This document shows, piece after piece, positions 63,294-64,000 of a DNA stretch of 64,000 nt (positions within the stretch are counted from its first letter, which is position 1; every line of letters starts with the position of its first letter). This stretch comes from Phycisphaeraceae bacterium (GTDB taxonomy: Bacteria > Planctomycetota > Phycisphaerae > Phycisphaerales > UBA1924), in the NCBI GenBank assembly GCA_019636495.1, contig JAHBXL010000008.1:62001-126000 (forward strand), read 5' to 3'. The notes beneath the pieces were generated by a model. The model was not told the origin of the DNA. It was given only the letters and a program-made list of their open reading frames with translations, and did no database searches. The position numbers were made by a program, and so were the translations under genes.

Positions 63294-64000
63294 ATGTTCA
63301 CTCATAATAACCGCGCCTCCCGGTTTCTTCGCCGCCCCTCCGCCCGTCTCGCGGCGGAGCATGCCATGCTCGAGAGCCTCGAGCCGCGAAAACTGCTCGC
63401 TCTGCTCGGCGTCTCTCCGCTGGCCGACCTGCCCATCTCGTTCTACAACTCGTCCGGCGTGATGGCCTACGACGCCTCCACCGGACAGATCGACATTGCG
63501 GCCACGCCGACGGCCATCTTCCTCTCCGGCGGCCCGGTTCCCATCGCCGCGACCCACGGCGACCTGCAGATCCACTTCCGCGTCAACGCGTCGGGTGGCC
63601 TGGTCGGCGGCGTCAACGCCGGCGATTCCGCCGGCATCGGCTCGATCAACGCCAACGGCGACGACTTTGTCGTCCACGGCTCGGTCAACCTCGGCAGCGG
63701 CGTTGTGACCGGCCTGCTCCTCTCCGGCGAGATCGTCGCGTTCGGCTTCCAGGACTCCGGCGGCCCGACCGATCAGTACGACATGCGGTTCGTGCCGACA
63801 GGCGGGCTGCTGATGCCGTTCTTCGCCGGCAACAAGGAAGTCGGCCTGCTGCTGACCAGCGAGGCCTCTTCGTTTGCGGGCTCCTTCGGCGAGAGTTTCG
63901 CGGGCCAGGCCAAGGGCACCTTCGGCCCGATGGACGGGCCCGAACTGGGGAACCTCGGCGGCTTCGTCTACGAGGACGACAACGACAACGGCGAGATTGA
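63294..64000 (+). CDS. Large surface protein with LEPR-XLL-type N-terminus (runs off right edge)
   Basis: The frame is open from ATG 63294 to the window end, giving 235 full codons. After a basic start (MFTHNNRASRFLRRPSARLA) it has LESLEPRKLLALLG, the LEPR-XLL motif typical of large planctomycete extracellular proteins. Beta-rich sequence follows, and at the edge GFVYEDDNDNGEI, the beginning of an SdrD B-like calcium-binding repeat. No classical signal peptide is seen, as usual for this family. It follows the PEP-CTERM-like protein by 101 nt. The full protein is probably long; its function is unknown. Confidence 0.85.
   Translation, partial: MFTHNNRASRFLRRPSARLAAEHAMLESLEPRKLLALLGVSPLADLPISFYNSSGVMAYDASTGQIDIAATPTAIFLSGGPVPIAATHGDLQIHFRVNASGGLVGGVNAGDSAGIGSINANGDDFVVHGSVNLGSGVVTGLLLSGEIVAFGFQDSGGPTDQYDMRFVPTGGLLMPFFAGNKEVGLLLTSEASSFAGSFGESFAGQAKGTFGPMDGPELGNLGGFVYEDDNDNGEI

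Overview
The window is about 64 kb of very GC-rich bacterial chromosome. It most resembles a planctomycete of the class Phycisphaerae. The pointers are a secreted protein ending in a dockerin-like tail, a PEP-CTERM-type sorting tail (short hydrophobic stretch then RRRR) on one protein and an LEPR-XLL-type N-terminus on the next, small membrane proteins with CxxCGY...CPECG zinc ribbons, a Ser/Thr kinase with a TPR tail, and the CTCTGCG / GATCTGCG intergenic repeats common in that phylum. I see no prophage, insertion sequence, integrase or CRISPR array. The content is mostly housekeeping and respiratory genes with some lineage-specific genes of unknown function.

Layout. 0-2.7 kb: 5' end of fliM (running off the left edge), dsbD, tRNA-Gly(GCC) and a terminator. 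2.8-8.5 kb: minus-strand zinc-ribbon membrane protein, DUF444/YhbH-type protein, and a tightly packed run of an LPG-synthase-like membrane protein, a large helical-repeat secreted protein and a small membrane protein. 8.5-12.6 kb: rho with a long poly-Gly/basic extension and a long leader, a PH-domain/dephospho-CoA kinase fusion, and hpt. 12.7-16.7 kb: pdhA and pdhB (E1 alpha and beta), small membrane proteins and intergenic repeats. 16.9-19.4 kb: an overlapping DinB / TANGO2-NRDE / ATP-grasp trio. 19.5-28.4 kb: gdhA, a stand-alone CBM48 protein, an unknown protein, an orphan MoxR ATPase and a 1120-residue beta-propeller / di-heme / dockerin protein. 28.5-32.9 kb: FHA-GAF-PP2C phosphatase facing a TPR Ser/Thr kinase.

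33-42.5 kb is the clearest functional block: an Rrf2-type Fe-S regulator diverging from a complete cbb3 oxidase locus (fused ccoNO, ccoQ, mono-heme ccoP, ccoG, ccoH, a TauE/SafE-like protein, ccoI, ccoS). Most of the assembly genes overlap by ATGA. Both promoters can be read in the intergenic region, and an imperfect palindrome lies inside the regulator's own promoter.

42.5-64 kb: M1 aminopeptidase with HEAT repeats, an unknown secreted protein, GT9 glycosyltransferase plus thpR, a UbiA prenyltransferase, ribH-nusB-ftsY, an epimerase and a SolA-like oxidase, a guanine-deaminase-like hydrolase, DUF4236 and zinc-ribbon proteins, prolyl oligopeptidase, an ANTAR response regulator, a PD-(D/E)XK-like protein, rpsB-tsf, and two surface or secreted proteins. 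The last one runs off the right edge.

Start codons were moved inward from the longest open frame where a Shine-Dalgarno sequence, signal peptide, family N-terminus or ATGA overlap supported it. All domain names come from motif recognition by eye; no database search was run. The items most worth a second look are the Rho leader and G-tract, the PH-CoaE fusion, the DinB-NRDE-ATP-grasp trio and the Rrf2/cbb3 control region. Nothing here is strong evidence for an entirely new system.
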